Assembly: GCA_005473895.2 (NCBI GenBank)
Contig: SRJI02000041.1
Location: 1-44,595, forward strand
Direction of reading: 5' to 3'
From: Carideicomes alvinocaridis
GTDB taxonomy: Bacteria; Pseudomonadota; Alphaproteobacteria; Rhodobacterales; Rhodobacteraceae
Length of the DNA stretch: 44,595 bases
The first letter of the stretch is position 1; each line of letters starts with the position of its first letter. The translations under genes were made by a program, and so were the position numbers. The notes below the pieces were generated by a model. It saw only the letters and a list, made by a program, of their open reading frames with translations. It did not search any database and had not been told where the DNA came from. Positions 17,464 through 26,003 of this stretch are shown piece by piece.

Positions 17464-18330
17464 ATGTCCGTCGAAGCACGCGAGGCGCGCCAGCCGTGGA
17501 TTCTGCTGTCGCCGGCCCTCACCGCGGTTGGGCTTCTGCTCTTCGTGCCGCTGCTCTTCATCGTCGTCTACAGCTTTTGGCTGCGGACCGCCTCGGGCGC
17601 CGACCAGGTGGGGTTCTACCTCGACAACTGGAACGAGGCGCTGACCGATGCCTTCTACCGGGACATCCTGCTGAACACGCTGAAGATCGCGGTGATCACC
17701 ACCATCGTCTGCGCGCTCATGGGCTACCCTTCGGCCTATTTCATCGCGCGGTCCAAGGGGAACAAGCCGCTGCTGCTTCTCCTGCTGATGCTGCCCTTCT
17801 GGATCAGCTACATCATCCGCACCATGTCGTGGATCAACATCCTCGGCGTCTCGGGCGCACTGAACACGCTGCTTCTGTGGCTGGGCATCATCGATGAGCC
17901 GATCCAGATGCTCTACAACGAAACGACCGTGATCCTGGGGCTCGTGCATTACCTGCTGCCCTTCATGGTGCTCAATGTCTTCGTGTCGCTCGACGGGATC
18001 GACACCACGCTGGAGGATGCGGCCAATTCGCTGGGCGCCACCCGCTGGCAGGCCTTCACCCAGGTCACGCTGCCGCTGTCGCTGCCCGGTCTCGCCGCCG
18101 GCAGCCTGCTGTGCTTCGTGCTGGGGGCGGGGACCTACATCACGCCGCTGGTGCTGGGCGGGCCCACGGACGCGATGTTCGCCAACCTCGTCTTCGAGGC
18201 GATCATCACGCAGCTCAACTGGCCGCTGGGCTCGGCCCTGTCGCTGATGCTGCTGGTGGTGCTGGGGCTGCTGGTGATGATCTACAACCGCTATCTCGGC
18301 ATGGCGCAGCTGATGAAGGGGCTGGGATGA
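17464..18330 (+). CDS. ABC transporter permease, PotB/PotH-like
   Basis: 288 residues from the ATG at 17464, chosen because it follows CAGGGACC at good spacing; ATGs at 17401 and 17440 lack ribosome sites. About six membrane segments are visible. The EAA loop that contacts the ATPase reads EDAANSLGATRWQAFTQVTL (about 190-210). The segment SYIIRTMSWINIL is typical of permeases of spermidine/putrescine-type importers (MOI family). It ends in an ATGA overlap with the second permease, as expected for a heterodimeric channel. First gene of the operon that continues to 25277. Confidence 0.9.
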   Translation: MSVEAREARQPWILLSPALTAVGLLLFVPLLFIVVYSFWLRTASGADQVGFYLDNWNEALTDAFYRDILLNTLKIAVITTIVCALMGYPSAYFIARSKGNKPLLLLLLMLPFWISYIIRTMSWINILGVSGALNTLLLWLGIIDEPIQMLYNETTVILGLVHYLLPFMVLNVFVSLDGIDTTLEDAANSLGATRWQAFTQVTLPLSLPGLAAGSLLCFVLGAGTYITPLVLGGPTDAMFANLVFEAIITQLNWPLGSALSLMLLVVLGLLVMIYNRYLGMAQLMKGLG

Positions 18331-19124
18331 TGGCACCCCTTGGATGGCAGTTGATCCGCGGCTGGGCGATCCTCGTCTACCTCTTCATGTTCCTGCCGGT
18401 GGCGGTGGTCGTGCTGCTGAGCTTCAACGCCTCGCAGTTCGGCTCCTTCCCGATGACCGGCTTTTCCTTCCGCTGGTTCGTGGAGCTGTGGAACAACGAC
18501 GCGATCCTGCGCGCCTTCCAGACCTCGATGATCCTGGGCGCGCTGACCGCCGTGATCTCCACCACGCTTGGGGTGCTGGCGAGCCTCGCGCTGGTGCGCT
18601 ACCGGGTGCCGGGGGCCAACGCGGTGACCACCATGCTGATCGCGCCGATCCTCGTGCCGGAGGTGGTGCTGGCGGTGGCGCTGCTGCTGTTCCTCAACTT
18701 CCTCGGCATCAACAAGAGCTTCACGCTGCTGCTCTTCGGCCATGTCATTTTCACGCTGCCCTTCGTGATCCTCGTGGTGCAGGCGCGGCTGGTCTCGATC
18801 CGCCGCGACGTGGAGGAAGCGGCGATGAGCCTTGGTGCCTCGCCGATGCAGACCTTCTTCCAGATCACCCTGCCGCTGATGATGCCCGCGGTGCTGGCGG
18901 GGGGGCTTTTCGCCTTCACCATCAGCTTCGACGACATCACCGGCACGCTGTTCTGGAAGCCCGGCGGGGTGGAGACGGTGCCGACGCAAATCTTCGCCAT
19001 GCTGCGCAACTCGATCAGCCCCGAGATCAACGCGCTGGGGACGGTGATGATCTTCCTCACCGTGGGGCTGCCGCTGCTGGGCGCGGCCATCGCCCGCAAG
19101 ATTTCCAACAAGGGCGGCACCTGA
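18327..19124 (+). CDS. ABC transporter permease, PotC/PotI-like
   Basis: 265 residues. The ATG at 18327 shares ATGA with the stop of the first permease, so the two are coupled. Six membrane segments are visible. The EAA loop is VEEAAMSLGASPMQTFFQIT (about 167-186). The stretch SFNASQFGSFPMTGFSFRWF between the first two helices is typical of PotC/PotI proteins. It works with the upstream permease, the binding protein and the ATPase as an inner-membrane importer of polyamine-like cations or related amines. The exact ligand is not determined by sequence. Confidence 0.9.
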   Translation: MMAPLGWQLIRGWAILVYLFMFLPVAVVVLLSFNASQFGSFPMTGFSFRWFVELWNNDAILRAFQTSMILGALTAVISTTLGVLASLALVRYRVPGANAVTTMLIAPILVPEVVLAVALLLFLNFLGINKSFTLLLFGHVIFTLPFVILVVQARLVSIRRDVEEAAMSLGASPMQTFFQITLPLMMPAVLAGGLFAFTISFDDITGTLFWKPGGVETVPTQIFAMLRNSISPEINALGTVMIFLTVGLPLLGAAIARKISNKGGT

Positions 19125-19172
19125 GAACCGCCCGTCGCCACCAAGAATGACAGAACCGACAAGGAGAGACGG

Positions 19173-20327
19173 ATGACACGGAAACTCGACAACACCACCC
19201 GCTACGAGCGCCTGCGCGAGCGGTACATGAACGGCGATCTCGACCGCCGCAACTTCCTTGGCCTGCTCGGTGCGGCGGGGCTGGCCTATGGCGTGCAGAC
19301 GCCCTTTGCCCGCTATGCCAATGCCCAGGGCGTCAAGCAGGTGCGCTTTGACGGCTGGGGCGGCGTGGTGTCGGAAGCGCTGCGCGAGAACGCCTTCGAC
19401 CCCTTCACCAAGGAGACCGGGATCGAGGTCGTGGACGGCACCTTCGGCGGCGGCGACGAATATATCAGCCGGGTGAAGGCGGCGCAGCCGGGGGAATACA
19501 ACGTCGCCCACCTGTCGGGCGTCTTCGACTATGCCCGCTACAACGATCTGGGCCTGACGACGGAGCTGAACGAGGACAACATCCCGAACCTCCAGTACGT
19601 CATCCCCAAGCTGACCGAGGCGTTCCGCAAGATCACCAACGGCACGCTGTCCTGCGTGCCCTATGATTACGGCACCACCGGCATCGCCTATAACCGCAAG
19701 CACATCTCGGACGAGGAGATGAAGGAGAAGGGCGCCAAGATCCTCATCGACGAGAAGTACAAGGGCAAGATCGCGGGCTGGTCCGACTGGCGCACGCGGA
19801 TCTGGTTCGCCTCGCTTCAGACCGGGCAGGATCCGAACAACGCCGAGGACATGGATGCCGTCTGGGACGCGATCCGCAAGCACCGCGATCTGGCGCTGAA
19901 ATACTGGACCTCGGGCGCGGAGCTGATGAGCCTGCTGGCCGAGGAAGAGATCTACGTCACCGAGGGCTGGTCGGGCCGCATCTACGCGCTTCAGGAGCAG
20001 GGCCACGACATCGGCTACATGGACCCGCCCAACGGCTACGGCTGGCAGGAGTGCATGTTCGTGCTCAAGGGCTCGCCCATGGAAGCCTGCGAGGAGCTGC
20101 TGAACTTCATGCTGGCGCCAGAGACCTCCATCGCCGTGGCCGAGGGGCAGAACTATCCCCCGGCGCTCGACCCGCAGAAGGTGGACCTGGGCGACAAGAT
20201 CCCGACGCTGCCGGCCTTCGACCCCTCGGGCACGCTCGACGGCCTGACCTTTGCCGATCCGAAGTACTGGAACGGGCACGAGCAGGAATGGTCGAAGGAA
20301 TTCGGCCGCGTGCAGAAGGGCTACTGA
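19173..20327 (+). CDS. Periplasmic solute-binding protein, PotD/PotF-like, Tat-type signal
   Basis: 384 residues. The N-terminus carries a twin-arginine motif, DRRNFLGLLGAAG (Arg25-Arg26), and a plausible cleavage site near residue 51 (ANAQG), so it is probably exported folded to the periplasm. The mature part is a type 2 binding protein: VRFDGWGGVVSEALRENAFD, DYGTTGIAYNRKHI, and the hinge segment GWSDWRTRIWFASLQTGQDPN. Family members bind spermidine, putrescine or other amines. It follows the two permeases by about 50 bp. A strong hairpin after the gene may set its level above that of the ATPase. Confidence 0.9.
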   Translation: MTRKLDNTTRYERLRERYMNGDLDRRNFLGLLGAAGLAYGVQTPFARYANAQGVKQVRFDGWGGVVSEALRENAFDPFTKETGIEVVDGTFGGGDEYISRVKAAQPGEYNVAHLSGVFDYARYNDLGLTTELNEDNIPNLQYVIPKLTEAFRKITNGTLSCVPYDYGTTGIAYNRKHISDEEMKEKGAKILIDEKYKGKIAGWSDWRTRIWFASLQTGQDPNNAEDMDAVWDAIRKHRDLALKYWTSGAELMSLLAEEEIYVTEGWSGRIYALQEQGHDIGYMDPPNGYGWQECMFVLKGSPMEACEELLNFMLAPETSIAVAEGQNYPPALDPQKVDLGDKIPTLPAFDPSGTLDGLTFADPKYWNGHEQEWSKEFGRVQKGY

Positions 20328-20345
20328 GCCCCGCGCCACGCCATC

Positions 20346-20372
20346 GCGGGGAGGGGGCTGCCCTCTCCCCGC
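20346..20372 (+). other. Intra-operon hairpin between binding protein and ATPase genes
   Basis: A 12-bp stem with one G-T pair, GCGGGGAGGGGG (20346-20357) against CCCTCTCCCCGC (20361-20372), with a 3-base loop, in the 83-bp gap. It could protect the 3' end of the binding-protein message or act as a partial terminator. There is no T-run. Confidence 0.55.
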
Positions 20373-20410
20373 CACCCTCCGCCCGAGATCTGCGCCCAGG
20401 ATAACCGCTC

Positions 20411-21490
20411 ATGAGCTCCGTCACCCTATCGAACATCGTCAAGCGGTTCGGCACCTTCACCGCCGTGCACCAGACCACGCTGGAGATCCCCGACGGCGCC
20501 TTCGTCACGCTGCTGGGCCCCTCGGGCTGCGGCAAGACCACCAACCTGCGGATGATCGCGGGGCTGCTGGACCCGACCGAGGGCGAGATCCTCGTGGGCG
20601 GCAAGCGGGTGAACGACGTGCCGATCCACAAGCGCAACCTCGGCATCGTCTTTCAGAACTACGCGCTGTTCCCGCACAAGACCGTGGCGGAAAACGTGGC
20701 CTTCGGGCTGAAATACCGCGACGTTTCGAAGGCGGATGTGAAGAAGCGGGTGCAGGATGCGCTGGACCTCGTGCAGCTGCCCGATGTGGGCGACCGCTAT
20801 CCCAAGGCGCTGTCGGGCGGGCAGCAACAGCGGATCGCGCTGGCCCGGGCCATCGTGGTGCAACCCGACGTGCTGCTGCTGGACGAGCCGCTGTCCGCGC
20901 TCGACGCCAACCTGCGCGAAGACATGCGCGTGGAGCTCAAGCGCATCCAGGACCGGATCGGCGTCACCACCGTCTTCGTCACCCACGACCAGTCCGAGGC
21001 GCTGGCCATGTCCGACCAGATCGTGGTGATGAGCAACGGCCGGGTCGAACAGGTCGGCACACCGCAGGACGTCTACAACCGCCCGGCGTCGGAATTCGTG
21101 GCGAATTTCCTCGGCGCCTCCAACATCCTGCCCGCGCGCTGCCTGTCGCGGGGGCCCGACGGCGCGCTGCTCGATGCGGAGCTGTTTGGCCAGGTCACCG
21201 TCCCCGCCGACAAGGCCGAGACGGTGCCGGGCGAGGGACCGGCCAAGCTGGTGCTCCGGGCCGAGAAGCTGCTGCTGATGGCCGAGGGCACGGCCGCGGA
21301 TGGCATGGTCACCGCCCCCGCCACGGTGGAGACAGTGGATTACCAGGGCCAGACCGTGCGCTATTTCATCCGCGTGGGCGACCGCCAGCTTCAGGCGATC
21401 AACCTGATCGACGGCCATCCCTTCGAGGAGGGCACCGGCGTGCAGGTGGGCTTCCGGCCCAAGGATTGCTCTGCCCTCGGGCAGGGCTGA
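20411..21490 (+). CDS. ABC transporter ATP-binding protein, PotA-like
   Basis: 359 residues. Walker A is GPSGCGKTT (about 36-44), the signature is LSGGQQQRIALARAI, and Walker B is VLLLDEPLSALDANL, followed by the switch histidine in VFVTHDQSEALAMSDQIVV. After about residue 240 there is a C-terminal TOBE-type regulatory domain, typical of the CUT1/MOI importers such as PotA. The protein sits on the cytoplasmic face and powers the two upstream permeases. The next gene (aminotransferase) starts 15 bp downstream, tying transport to metabolism. Confidence 0.92.
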   Translation: MSSVTLSNIVKRFGTFTAVHQTTLEIPDGAFVTLLGPSGCGKTTNLRMIAGLLDPTEGEILVGGKRVNDVPIHKRNLGIVFQNYALFPHKTVAENVAFGLKYRDVSKADVKKRVQDALDLVQLPDVGDRYPKALSGGQQQRIALARAIVVQPDVLLLDEPLSALDANLREDMRVELKRIQDRIGVTTVFVTHDQSEALAMSDQIVVMSNGRVEQVGTPQDVYNRPASEFVANFLGASNILPARCLSRGPDGALLDAELFGQVTVPADKAETVPGEGPAKLVLRAEKLLLMAEGTAADGMVTAPATVETVDYQGQTVRYFIRVGDRQLQAINLIDGHPFEEGTGVQVGFRPKDCSALGQG

Positions 21491-21505
21491 GGGGGCGGGC
21501 AAGCG

Positions 21506-22840
21506 ATGAGCCACCTCTTCTACCAGGGCCGCAACCGCAAGCCGACGCTGGACCAGGCGCGCGGCGTCTACATGTGGGACACCGACGGCAAGCGCTACCT
21601 CGACGGCTCCTCCGGCGCCATGGTCTGCAATATCGGCCATTCGAACGAGAACGTGCTGGCCGCCATGCGGGTGCAGATGGAGCGCTCCACCTTCGGCTAC
21701 CGGCTGCATTTCGAGACCGAGGCGTCGGAGAAGCTGGCCGCCCGCACCGTGGCGAAGATGCCCGAGGGGCTGGACCGCGTCTTTTTCGTCTCCGGCGGGT
21801 CCGAGGCGGTGGAAAGCGCGATGAAGCTCGCGCGCCAATACGCCGTCTCGGTGGGGCAGGGCAGCCGCTGGAAGGTGATCAGCCGCCAACCCTCCTATCA
21901 CGGCTGCACGCTGGGGGCGCTGGCGGTGACGGGCTACGCGCCGCTGACCCAGCCCTTCGCGCCCATGATGCGCGAGATGCCCAAGGTGCCGGCGCCGCGC
22001 GCCTATCTCGACGGGCTGGACCCGGATGACGAGGCGACGGGGCACCATTATGCCGACATGCTGGAGCACGCGATCCGCGCCGAGGGGCCGGAATCGGTGC
22101 TGGCCTTCCTGCTGGAGCCGGTGGGCGGCGCCTCCACCGGCGCGCTGGTCCCGCCGCGCGGCTACATGGAGCGGGTGCGCGAGATCTGCGACCGCCACGG
22201 CGTGCTGCTGATCATGGACGAGGTGATGACCGGCGCGGGGCGCACCGGCGCCTTCCTCGGCTGCTCCCACTGGGGGCTCCGGCCCGACGTCGTGGTCCTG
22301 TCCAAGGGGTTCGCCGCGGGCTACATGCCGCTCGGCGGCATCGTCGCGCCCTCCTGGATGGTGGAGCCGGTTCTGGACGCGGGCGGTTTTGCCCATGGCT
22401 TCACCTATGCCGGAAACCCGCTGGCCTGCGCCGCGGGCTCTGCCGTGCTGGACGAGATCGACCGCCAGGGGCTGGTGGCCAACGCCGCCCGTATGGGCGA
22501 CCGGCTGAAGGCACGGCTCGAAGGGCTGATGCAGCGCCACGAGATCATCGGCGACGTGCGCGGCAAGGGCCTGCTGCTGGCCTTCGAGTTCATGGCCGAC
22601 CGCGAGACCAAGGCGCCGCTGCCCGCGCATCTGCAGGCGCATCAGCGCTTCGTCGACATCGCCTACGAGAACGGGCTGATCGTCTATTCCCGCCGCTCGC
22701 GCAACGGGGTGGAGGGCGACCACATCCTCGTCTGCCCGCCGCTGATCGTGACCGAGACGCATCTCGACGAGATCACCGAGGCGCTGGAGCGCTCGCTGCG
22801 CAAGTTCACCGCCGAGCTGCCCGCCCGGGTGCCACTCTAA
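21506..22840 (+). CDS. Class III PLP aminotransferase
   Basis: 444 residues. Class III (omega-type) landmarks: FFVSGGSEAVESAMKLARQY (PLP phosphate loop), LLIMDEVMTGAGRTG with Asp238 for the PLP ring nitrogen, and the Schiff-base Lys267 in VLSKGFAAGYMPLGGIV. Related enzymes move the amino group of polyamines, omega-amino acids or beta-amino acids to 2-oxo acids such as pyruvate. Placed directly after an amine-type importer and before a beta-keto acid cleavage enzyme, it probably deaminates the imported compound. If the substrate is a beta-amino acid, its product would be a beta-keto acid, the substrate type of the next enzyme. Confidence 0.92.
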   Translation: MSHLFYQGRNRKPTLDQARGVYMWDTDGKRYLDGSSGAMVCNIGHSNENVLAAMRVQMERSTFGYRLHFETEASEKLAARTVAKMPEGLDRVFFVSGGSEAVESAMKLARQYAVSVGQGSRWKVISRQPSYHGCTLGALAVTGYAPLTQPFAPMMREMPKVPAPRAYLDGLDPDDEATGHHYADMLEHAIRAEGPESVLAFLLEPVGGASTGALVPPRGYMERVREICDRHGVLLIMDEVMTGAGRTGAFLGCSHWGLRPDVVVLSKGFAAGYMPLGGIVAPSWMVEPVLDAGGFAHGFTYAGNPLACAAGSAVLDEIDRQGLVANAARMGDRLKARLEGLMQRHEIIGDVRGKGLLLAFEFMADRETKAPLPAHLQAHQRFVDIAYENGLIVYSRRSRNGVEGDHILVCPPLIVTETHLDEITEALERSLRKFTAELPARVPL

Positions 22841-22852
22841 GCCGGGGACCCC

Positions 22853-23779
22853 ATGTCGAAGATCCTGATTTCCTGCGCCGTCACCGGCTCCATCCACACG
22901 CCCTCCATGTCGCCGCACCTGCCCGTGACAGCCGAGGAGATCACCGAGCAGTCGCTGGCCGCCGCCGAGGCCGGGGCGGCGATCCTGCACCTCCATGCCC
23001 GTGATCCCGCCGACGGCCGGCCCTCGGCCGATCCTGCGCATTTCATGGCCTTCCTGCCGCGGCTGAAGCAGGGGACGGATGCCGTGCTGAACATCACCAC
23101 CGGCGGCAGCGCCACCATGACGCTCGACCAGCGGCTCGAGGCCCCGAAGCGCGCCGCGCCGGAGATGTGTTCGCTCAACATGGGCAGCATGAACTTCGCC
23201 CTCTACCCGGCGGCCGAGCGGATCACCGAGTGGAAACACGACTGGGAAAAGCCCTTTCTCGAGGGCTCGGACGACCTGATCTTCAAGAACACCCCGCGCG
23301 ACATCGCCCGCATCCTGACCGAGATGGGAGAGGAGCGCGGCGCGCGGTTCGAGTTCGAGTGCTACGACCTCAGCCACCTCTACATGCTGCGCCACTTCGC
23401 GGACCGGGGGCTGGTGCGCGCGCCCTTCTTCATCCAATTCGTCTTCGGCGTGCTGGGGGGCATGGGGCCGGACCCGGAGAACCTGACCCACATGGTGCGG
23501 ATCGCGGACAAGCTGTTCGGCACCGACTACGCCTTTTCCGTCCTCGCGGCGGGGCGGCACCAGATCCCGCTGACCAGCATGGCGGCGGCCATGGGCGGGC
23601 ATGTGCGCGTGGGGCTGGAGGACAGCCTGATGATCGCACGCGGCCAGCTTGCGCGGTCGAATGCCCAGCAGGTGGAAAAGATCCGCCGGATCGTGGAGGA
23701 TATGGGCCGCGAGGTCGCGACACCCGAGGAGGCGCGCGCGATGCTGGGACTGAAGGGCGCGGACAGGACGGCGATATGA
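22853..23779 (+). CDS. BKACE-family beta-keto acid cleavage enzyme (Kce-like)
   Basis: 308 residues. BKACE enzymes (formerly DUF849; Kce of lysine fermentation is the model) condense a beta-keto acid with acetyl-CoA and split it into acetoacetate and a new acyl-CoA. The zinc motif HLHARDP with His46 and His48 follows the N-terminal ISCAVTGSIHTPSMSPHLPV. A third ligand is probably Glu256 in VRVGLEDSLM. The segment MCSLNMGSMNFA is also typical. The keto-acid specificity cannot be read safely from sequence. The gene follows the aminotransferase by 12 bp and its TGA overlaps the next ATG (ATGA). Confidence 0.92.
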   Translation: MSKILISCAVTGSIHTPSMSPHLPVTAEEITEQSLAAAEAGAAILHLHARDPADGRPSADPAHFMAFLPRLKQGTDAVLNITTGGSATMTLDQRLEAPKRAAPEMCSLNMGSMNFALYPAAERITEWKHDWEKPFLEGSDDLIFKNTPRDIARILTEMGEERGARFEFECYDLSHLYMLRHFADRGLVRAPFFIQFVFGVLGGMGPDPENLTHMVRIADKLFGTDYAFSVLAAGRHQIPLTSMAAAMGGHVRVGLEDSLMIARGQLARSNAQQVEKIRRIVEDMGREVATPEEARAMLGLKGADRTAI

Positions 23780-24258
23780 GCGGAATGCAGATGCGGGTCG
23801 CCGGGCCGGAACACGCGGCGCAGGTCAACGCGGCGCTGTCCCGGCTGTCGGAGGTCTTGGGCGATACCCATGCGGCCAGCGACGAGGATATCGCACGGGC
23901 GCTCTCCGGCCCGCACCCCGCCGCCCGCGCGGCCCTGGCGGAGACCGGGGTGGGCGAGACGGTGGGGCTGGCCCTCTATTCGCCGACCTATTCGACCGTC
24001 CGGGGCGCGGCGGTCTATGTCTCGGACCTCTGGGTCTCGGACGCGCTCAGGGGGCAGGGGCTGGGGCGGCGGCTGCTGGGCTTCGTGCTGCGCGACGGGC
24101 AGGCGCTGTGGGACGCGCGCTGGCTCAAGCTCAACGTCTACCACGGCAGCCCGGCCGCCCGGCGGTTCTACGACCGGCTGGGCTTTGCCGAGGCCGACCA
24201 TTACACCGAGTTGCAACTGACAGGCCGCGCCGCCGAGGCGCTGAGAGGAGAGACATGA
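23776..24258 (+). CDS. GNAT N-acetyltransferase
   Basis: 160 residues, start MSGMQMRVAGPEHAAQVNAA, with ATGA overlaps at both ends (BKACE upstream, deacetylase downstream). The acetyl-CoA motif is SDALRGQGLGRRLLGFVL, preceded by the strand VYVSDLWV and followed by LKLNVYHGSPAARRFYDRLG and a C-terminal strand, a standard GNAT core. It resembles diamine/aminoglycoside-type small-molecule acetyltransferases. Being paired with a deacetylase of the HDAC fold suggests that acetylation and deacetylation of the same class of amine occur in this pathway. That pairing is inference. Confidence 0.87.
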   Translation: MSGMQMRVAGPEHAAQVNAALSRLSEVLGDTHAASDEDIARALSGPHPAARAALAETGVGETVGLALYSPTYSTVRGAAVYVSDLWVSDALRGQGLGRRLLGFVLRDGQALWDARWLKLNVYHGSPAARRFYDRLGFAEADHYTELQLTGRAAEALRGET

Positions 24259-25277
24259 AGGGCTTCTTCGACGAGCGACAGTGGAACCACGACCCGAAGC
24301 ATTTCATGGCCAACGGGGTGGCCTCGCCCAACCCCGAGCAGCCGCGCCGCATCGAAGTGCTGAAGGGCGCGGCCGAAGAAGCGGGCTGCGTCTTCACCAC
24401 GCCGCCGGATGCGGGCCTCGGGCCCATCGCGGCGATCCATACGGCGGAATACCTCACCTTCCTGCGCAACATCTACACCCGCTGGTCGCGGATGGACGGC
24501 GCGGGGGCCGAGGTGATCCCCAACATCCACCCCGCGAACCGCACCGACAGTTATCCGAAGTCCGCCGTCGGGCAGGCCGGCTATCACCAGGCCGACACCG
24601 CCTGCCCCATCGCCGAGGGCACCTGGGAGGCCGCCTACTGGTCCGCCCAGAGCGCCATCGCGGGGGCGGATTTCGTCGCCGCCGGCGACGGCCCGGCCTA
24701 TGCGCTGTCGCGCCCGCCGGGGCACCATGCCTTTGCCGACCTCGCCGGCGGCTTCTGCTTCTTCAACAATTCCGGCATCGCGGCGGAGCGGCTGCGGGCG
24801 CAGGGATTCCGGCCCGCCATCCTCGACGTCGACGTGCATCACGGGAACGGCACGCAGGGCATCTTCTACCACCGCGAAGACGTGCTGACCGTGTCGATCC
24901 ACGCCGATCCCGCGCGGTTCTACCCGTTCTTCTGGGGCCATGCCCATGAACGCGGCGAGGGCGCGGGGCTGGGCTACAACCTCAACCTCCCGCTGGAGCG
25001 GGGAACCGGGGACGACGACTACATGCGCACGCTCGACCGGGCGCTGGCCCGGGTGACGGATTTCGGCTGCGACGCGCTTGTCGTGGCGCTCGGGCTCGAC
25101 GCCTCCATCGACGATCCCTTCCAGGGGCTGGCGGTGACGCAGGAGGGGTTTGCGCGGATTGGTCGGGCGATGAAGCAGACCGGGCTGCCGGTGCTCTTCG
25201 TGCAGGAGGGCGGCTATATCAGCGACACGCTGGGGGCCAACCTGCGGCAGGTGCTGGACGGGTTCCAGTCGGGGTAG
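24255..25277 (+). CDS. HDAC-fold deacetylase, acetylpolyamine amidohydrolase-like
   Basis: 340 residues of the arginase/deacetylase fold. The catalytic His pair is in SRPPGHHAFADLAGG (H157, H158). Zinc ligands are Asp193 and His195 in LDVDVHHGNGTQGIF and probably Asp282 in LGLDASIDDPF. The transition-state Tyr is in QEGGYIS (Y321). In bacteria, class II-like members of this fold remove acetyl from N-acetylated polyamines (acetylpolyamine amidohydrolase), among other amides. Its start shares ATGA with the GNAT stop. As last gene of an amine-import operon it probably frees the amine of an imported acetyl-amine. Confidence 0.9.
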   Translation: MKGFFDERQWNHDPKHFMANGVASPNPEQPRRIEVLKGAAEEAGCVFTTPPDAGLGPIAAIHTAEYLTFLRNIYTRWSRMDGAGAEVIPNIHPANRTDSYPKSAVGQAGYHQADTACPIAEGTWEAAYWSAQSAIAGADFVAAGDGPAYALSRPPGHHAFADLAGGFCFFNNSGIAAERLRAQGFRPAILDVDVHHGNGTQGIFYHREDVLTVSIHADPARFYPFFWGHAHERGEGAGLGYNLNLPLERGTGDDDYMRTLDRALARVTDFGCDALVVALGLDASIDDPFQGLAVTQEGFARIGRAMKQTGLPVLFVQEGGYISDTLGANLRQVLDGFQSG

Positions 25278-25295
25278 CCCGGCTCCCCGGCCGGG
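25278..25295 (+). terminator. Possible terminator after the deacetylase gene
   Basis: A short stem CCCGGC (25278-25283) and GCCGGG (25290-25295) with a six-base loop, directly after the stop and followed by GTTTGG. Weak, but in the right place for the end of the operon. Confidence 0.35.
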
Positions 25296-25568
25296 GTTTG
25301 GGTGGAGAGTGCGGGAGCCTCCGGCGGGAGTTTTTCTGGCAAGATGAAGGGCGAGCGGGCGCTTTGCCGGGCGTCGGGTCGGGGGTGAGCTGTGTCGTGG
25401 GTGGGCGACTAACGCCAAGGCGCGGCGGGGAGGTTCTTCAACAAATGCGCTCTTTCGCAGAAATCTGCGCGCGTGCGGTCGCGTGGAATGCCGGGACTGC
25501 GGACAAACCGAAAATTTGCTGCGATATGTCCAATGACCATTTCAAAGCAGTCGCGCTTGGTAAGCAGC

Positions 25569-26003
25569 TTATAGATCTTGACGATCCAAGAAGGGCTTCT
25601 CAACCCGCCACCATAACCATCCGCCGATGACCCCGGCGAATAAACCTATGGACGAAATCGAAATCAAGGCTGCCAAGCCGTCCTTTGTCGAAAGCGCAAG
25701 AAAGATTGAACTACCCAGACCAACTGCGGCTCCCGCAGAAAGTGCGACTGGGCGGGGAGCCTTAAATGTCAGGCCCAAGATCATTCGAAGCAACGCTCCC
25801 ACCGGCATCGAACCAAGAGCTATTAAGAGTGCAATCGGCTGTGCGATCACCCAAAGGCTCAGACCCGCAGGAGCTGCCAGCAAGCCGCTATCGAGGATCA
25901 TTATTCCTATACAAACGACAAGCGCCCCAGCTTCGATCGCGACAAAGCAGGCCAAGAACGCAAGCACGAGGTTGAATCGTCTGATGGACATTTGAGAGTG
26001 CAT
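25569..26003 (-). CDS. Orphan four-helix membrane protein in low-GC island
   Basis: 144 residues (MHSQMSIRRFNLVLAFLACF), not recognised as any family. Four hydrophobic segments are clear: about 10-36, 48-75, 83-104 and 111-130, with short loops, so it is probably a small inner-membrane protein. A GGAGAAG lies 3 bases before the first ATG; a second ATG at 25991 has no ribosome site. Codon use is far less GC-rich at third positions than in all neighbours and the stop is TAA, which marks likely recent acquisition. Both flanking gaps (25296-25568 and 26004-26229) are similarly AT-richer and show no further convincing gene. Confidence 0.6.
   Translation of the reverse strand: MHSQMSIRRFNLVLAFLACFVAIEAGALVVCIGIMILDSGLLAAPAGLSLWVIAQPIALLIALGSMPVGALLRMILGLTFKAPRPVALSAGAAVGLGSSIFLALSTKDGLAALISISSIGLFAGVIGGWLWWRVEKPFLDRQDL

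Noticed and set aside
18291-20375. A 694-codon minus-strand open frame
   Set aside because: Antisense to the permease and binding-protein genes; composition is biased (His, Arg, Gly) with no domain.
20426-23602. A 1058-codon minus-strand open frame
   Set aside because: Antisense shadow of the ATPase, aminotransferase and BKACE genes, whose catalytic motifs are intact.
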